Position numbers and translations under genes: made by a program. A stretch of DNA of 5,818 bases from an uncultured Bacteroidales bacterium (lineage in GTDB: Bacteria > Bacteroidota > Bacteroidia > Bacteroidales > UBA932): assembly GCA_900317065.1 (NCBI GenBank), contig ONFK01000115.1:1-5818 (forward strand). Direction: 5' to 3'. This document shows, one piece after another, positions 3,842-5,818 of the stretch. The notes below the pieces were generated by a model. That model did no database searches. It was not told the DNA's origin and worked only from the letters and a program-made list of their open reading frames with translations. Within the stretch, counting starts at the first letter, position 1. Each line of letters starts with the position of its first letter.

Positions 3842-5818
3842 TTACTTCCCGGCAAGACGCTTGTAGGTTTCGAGACGCACCTTCGCGAACTCTTCGGTCT
3901 TCTGCAGAAGTTCTTCTGCACGATCGGGGAAGAGTTTGTACAGCGATGCGAAACGAACCTCGCCCTTGAGGAAGTCCTGGAACTTGCTCCAGTCGGGCTC
4001 CTTGGAATCCAGTGTGAAAGGATTCTTGTCGGTGCCTTCGAGCATAGGGTTGTAGCGGTACAGATGCCAGTATCCGCAATCCACTGCAAGTTTCTCCTCC
4101 TTCTGGCTGAGACCCATGCCGGCCTTCAGACCATGGTTGATACAAGGAGCGTATGCAATGATGAGTGAAGGTCCGTCGTAGGCCTCCGCCTCCTTGATTG
4201 CGTTCATGTACTGCACGGGGCTTGCACCCATGGCCACCTGGGCGACATAAACGTAGCCGTAGCTGATGGCCATCATGCCGAGGTCTTTCTTGCGAATCTT
4301 CTTGCCGCTGGCGGCAAACTTGGCGATGGCGCCTGCAGGAGTAGCCTTGGAAGACTGTCCGCCGGTGTTGGAGTAGACTTCGGTATCCAGAACGAGGATG
4401 TTCACATTCTCGCCGCTGGCAAGCACGTGGTCGAGTCCGCCGTAACCGATGTCGTAGGAAGCGCCGTCTCCGCCGAAGATCCACTGGCTGCGGGATGCGA
4501 TGAAGTTCTTGAGATCAAGAAGCTTCTTGCAACTGTCGCAGGTGCAGCTCTCGAGAAGAGGAACGATCTTGTCGGCCACCTCGCGGGTGTTCTTGTAATC
4601 CTTGGGAGCGTCGAGCCACTGCTTCGCAAGGGCCTTCACTTCCTCGGTGCACTTCTCGCACTCGGTGATGTTCTGCATCAGCGAAGCCACTGTCTCGCGG
4701 ATGCGGTCGGATCCGAGATGCATGCCCAGACCGAACTCGCAGAAGTCCTCGAACAGGGAATTGGCCCATGCGGGTCCGTGGCCCTGTGCGTTGGTGCAGT
4801 AAGGAGATGCGGGGAAGGAAGCACCGTAGATCGAAGAGCATCCGGTAGCGTTTGCGATCATCATGTGGTCGCCGAAGAGCTGGGTGATGTTCTTGATGTA
4901 AGGAGTCTCGCCGCAGCCTGCGCAGGCGCCGGAGAACTCGAACAGAGGCTGGCTGAACTGAGCGGCCTTGAGATTGCTCTTGGGATCCAGAGGAGTCTTG
5001 TAGCCGACCTTGGCGTTGAGGTAGTCGTATGCTTCCTGGTCGGCAACGTGATCCATGTAGGGCTGCATTTCAAGCGACTTGGCGGGCTTGGTAGGGCAGA
5101 CGTCCACGCAGTTGCCGCAACCGGTACAGTCGGCGACGGATACGGCCATCACGAACTTGTAGTCCTTGAGGTTGGCCTTGCCGTCCACGAACTTCACTCC
5201 GGCGGCTTCTGCAGCGGGAGCCTCTTCTGCGGTGAGCAGGAAAGGACGGATGGCTGCGTGAGGGCAGACGAATGCGCAGTTGTTGCACTGGATACAGGTC
5301 TCGCCGTTCCAAACGGGCACGCTCACGGCGACGCCGCGCTTCTCGAATGCGGAGGTGCCTGCGGGCATGGTGCCGTCGGCGTAGGGGAGGAATGCGCTTA
5401 CGGGGAGGGTGTCACCTTCCTGGGCGTTCACGACGTCGGCGATTTCCTTCACGAAGGAGGGAGCCAGACGGTTCTTGCCGGGGTTCTCGAACTTCGCGCT
5501 GATGGAAGCCCATTCTGCGGGAACCTTCACCTCGACGTACTCGCCGCCGCGGTCGATGGCCGCATAGTTCATGTTCACGACGTTCTCGCCCTTCTTGCCA
5601 TAGCTCTTGAGGGCTGCGTCCTTCATGTACTTCACTGCATCCTCTGCGGGGATGATGCCGGTGATGCGGAAGAATGCGCTCTGGAGGATGGTGTTGGTGC
5701 GTCCGCCGAGACCGATTTCAGCAGCGATCTTGGTGGCGTTGATAATATAGAGCTTGATGTGCTTCTTGCCGATGATGCTCTTCACATTGTCGGGGATGCG
5801 CTCGAGGGTTTCCTTCTC
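3842..5818 (-). CDS. nifJ: Pyruvate:ferredoxin (flavodoxin) oxidoreductase, C-terminal part, 5' end outside window
   Basis: This cytoplasmic enzyme oxidises pyruvate with CoA to acetyl-CoA and CO2 and reduces ferredoxin or flavodoxin, the central carbon step of anaerobes. Seen: 658 residues up to TAA, open through the right edge; full proteins have about 1,170-1,200. Counting from the first complete codon (5818), a gamma-type domain (about 1-140) leads to the EKR segment. Two ferredoxin-type 4Fe-4S motifs follow, CxxCxxCxxxCP at Cys175/178/181/185 and Cys231/234/237/241. The thiamine-diphosphate domain has CAGCG (Cys299, Cys302), Cys327 and Cys559 as proximal-cluster ligands, GDG at 450-452 and NTGGQ near 484-488. 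All 12 cluster cysteines are present. The chain ends soon after the TPP domain, without the C-terminal extension that shields Desulfovibrio africanus PFOR from oxygen. A GTG at 5785 is internal. One variable segment is cysteine-rich (see findings). Confidence 0.96.
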   Translation of the reverse strand, partial: EKETLERIPDNVKSIIGKKHIKLYIINATKIAAEIGLGGRTNTILQSAFFRITGIIPAEDAVKYMKDAALKSYGKKGENVVNMNYAAIDRGGEYVEVKVPAEWASISAKFENPGKNRLAPSFVKEIADVVNAQEGDTLPVSAFLPYADGTMPAGTSAFEKRGVAVSVPVWNGETCIQCNNCAFVCPHAAIRPFLLTAEEAPAAEAAGVKFVDGKANLKDYKFVMAVSVADCTGCGNCVDVCPTKPAKSLEMQPYMDHVADQEAYDYLNAKVGYKTPLDPKSNLKAAQFSQPLFEFSGACAGCGETPYIKNITQLFGDHMMIANATGCSSIYGASFPASPYCTNAQGHGPAWANSLFEDFCEFGLGMHLGSDRIRETVASLMQNITECEKCTEEVKALAKQWLDAPKDYKNTREVADKIVPLLESCTCDSCKKLLDLKNFIASRSQWIFGGDGASYDIGYGGLDHVLASGENVNILVLDTEVYSNTGGQSSKATPAGAIAKFAASGKKIRKKDLGMMAISYGYVYVAQVAMGASPVQYMNAIKEAEAYDGPSLIIAYAPCINHGLKAGMGLSQKEEKLAVDCGYWHLYRYNPMLEGTDKNPFTLDSKEPDWSKFQDFLKGEVRFASLYKLFPDRAEELLQKTEEFAKVRLETYKRLAGK

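Noticed and set aside
5783..5785. GTG as the start of the PFOR gene
   Set aside because: The same frame continues to the window edge with PFOR-like sequence, and a full PFOR needs about 500 more N-terminal residues. The GTG is an internal Val codon.

Overview
The window looks like a chromosomal stretch from a Bacteroidales bacterium. Two promoters match the Bacteroidetes pattern (TTTG, about 20 bases, TAnnTTTG), there is a lipoprotein with a short Bacteroidetes-style signal, and the pyruvate:ferredoxin oxidoreductase points to an anaerobe. I cannot name the genus from sequence alone; a gut Bacteroidales is an inference. Most of the window (about 900-5818) is GC-rich. The left 660 bases are visibly AT-richer.

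Layout from left to right. (1) 1-581, minus strand: a REP-associated-type tyrosine (HUH, IS200-like) transposase, cut by the left edge. (2) 684-867: a tandem array of four 27-bp palindromes on an exact 51-bp period. Its last unit overlaps a probable terminator. (3) 902-3027, minus strand: a probable two-gene transcription unit, mtnN (MTA/SAH nucleosidase) followed after 14 bases by a GHL10-like glycosyl-hydrolase-fold lipoprotein. (4) 3028-3143: a divergent promoter region holding a 66-bp imperfect palindrome. On each side a -7 box sits only four bases before an ATG. (5) 3144-3512, plus strand: a small protein made of a LysR-type HTH domain without the effector-binding domain. (6) 3533-3770: a second array of the same palindrome family, five units, also exactly 51 bp apart, in the opposite orientation. 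(7) 3789-3821: a strong terminator. (8) 3842-5818, minus strand: the C-terminal 658 residues of nifJ (PFOR), cut by the right edge.

The metabolic genes look ordinary. PFOR makes acetyl-CoA and reduced ferredoxin from pyruvate, MtnN clears toxic by-products of SAM chemistry, and the lipoprotein probably acts on a glycan at the cell envelope. I see no direct functional link between them. The most unusual content is the repeat family: two inverted arrays with identical 51-bp geometry, conserved spacers and variable loops, bracketing a 2.6-kb gene block and lying beside an HUH transposase of the class that mobilises REP/BIME palindromes in other bacteria. Together they are a candidate Bacteroidales RAYT/REP system. 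The pairing is inferred from proximity and hairpin structure, not proven.
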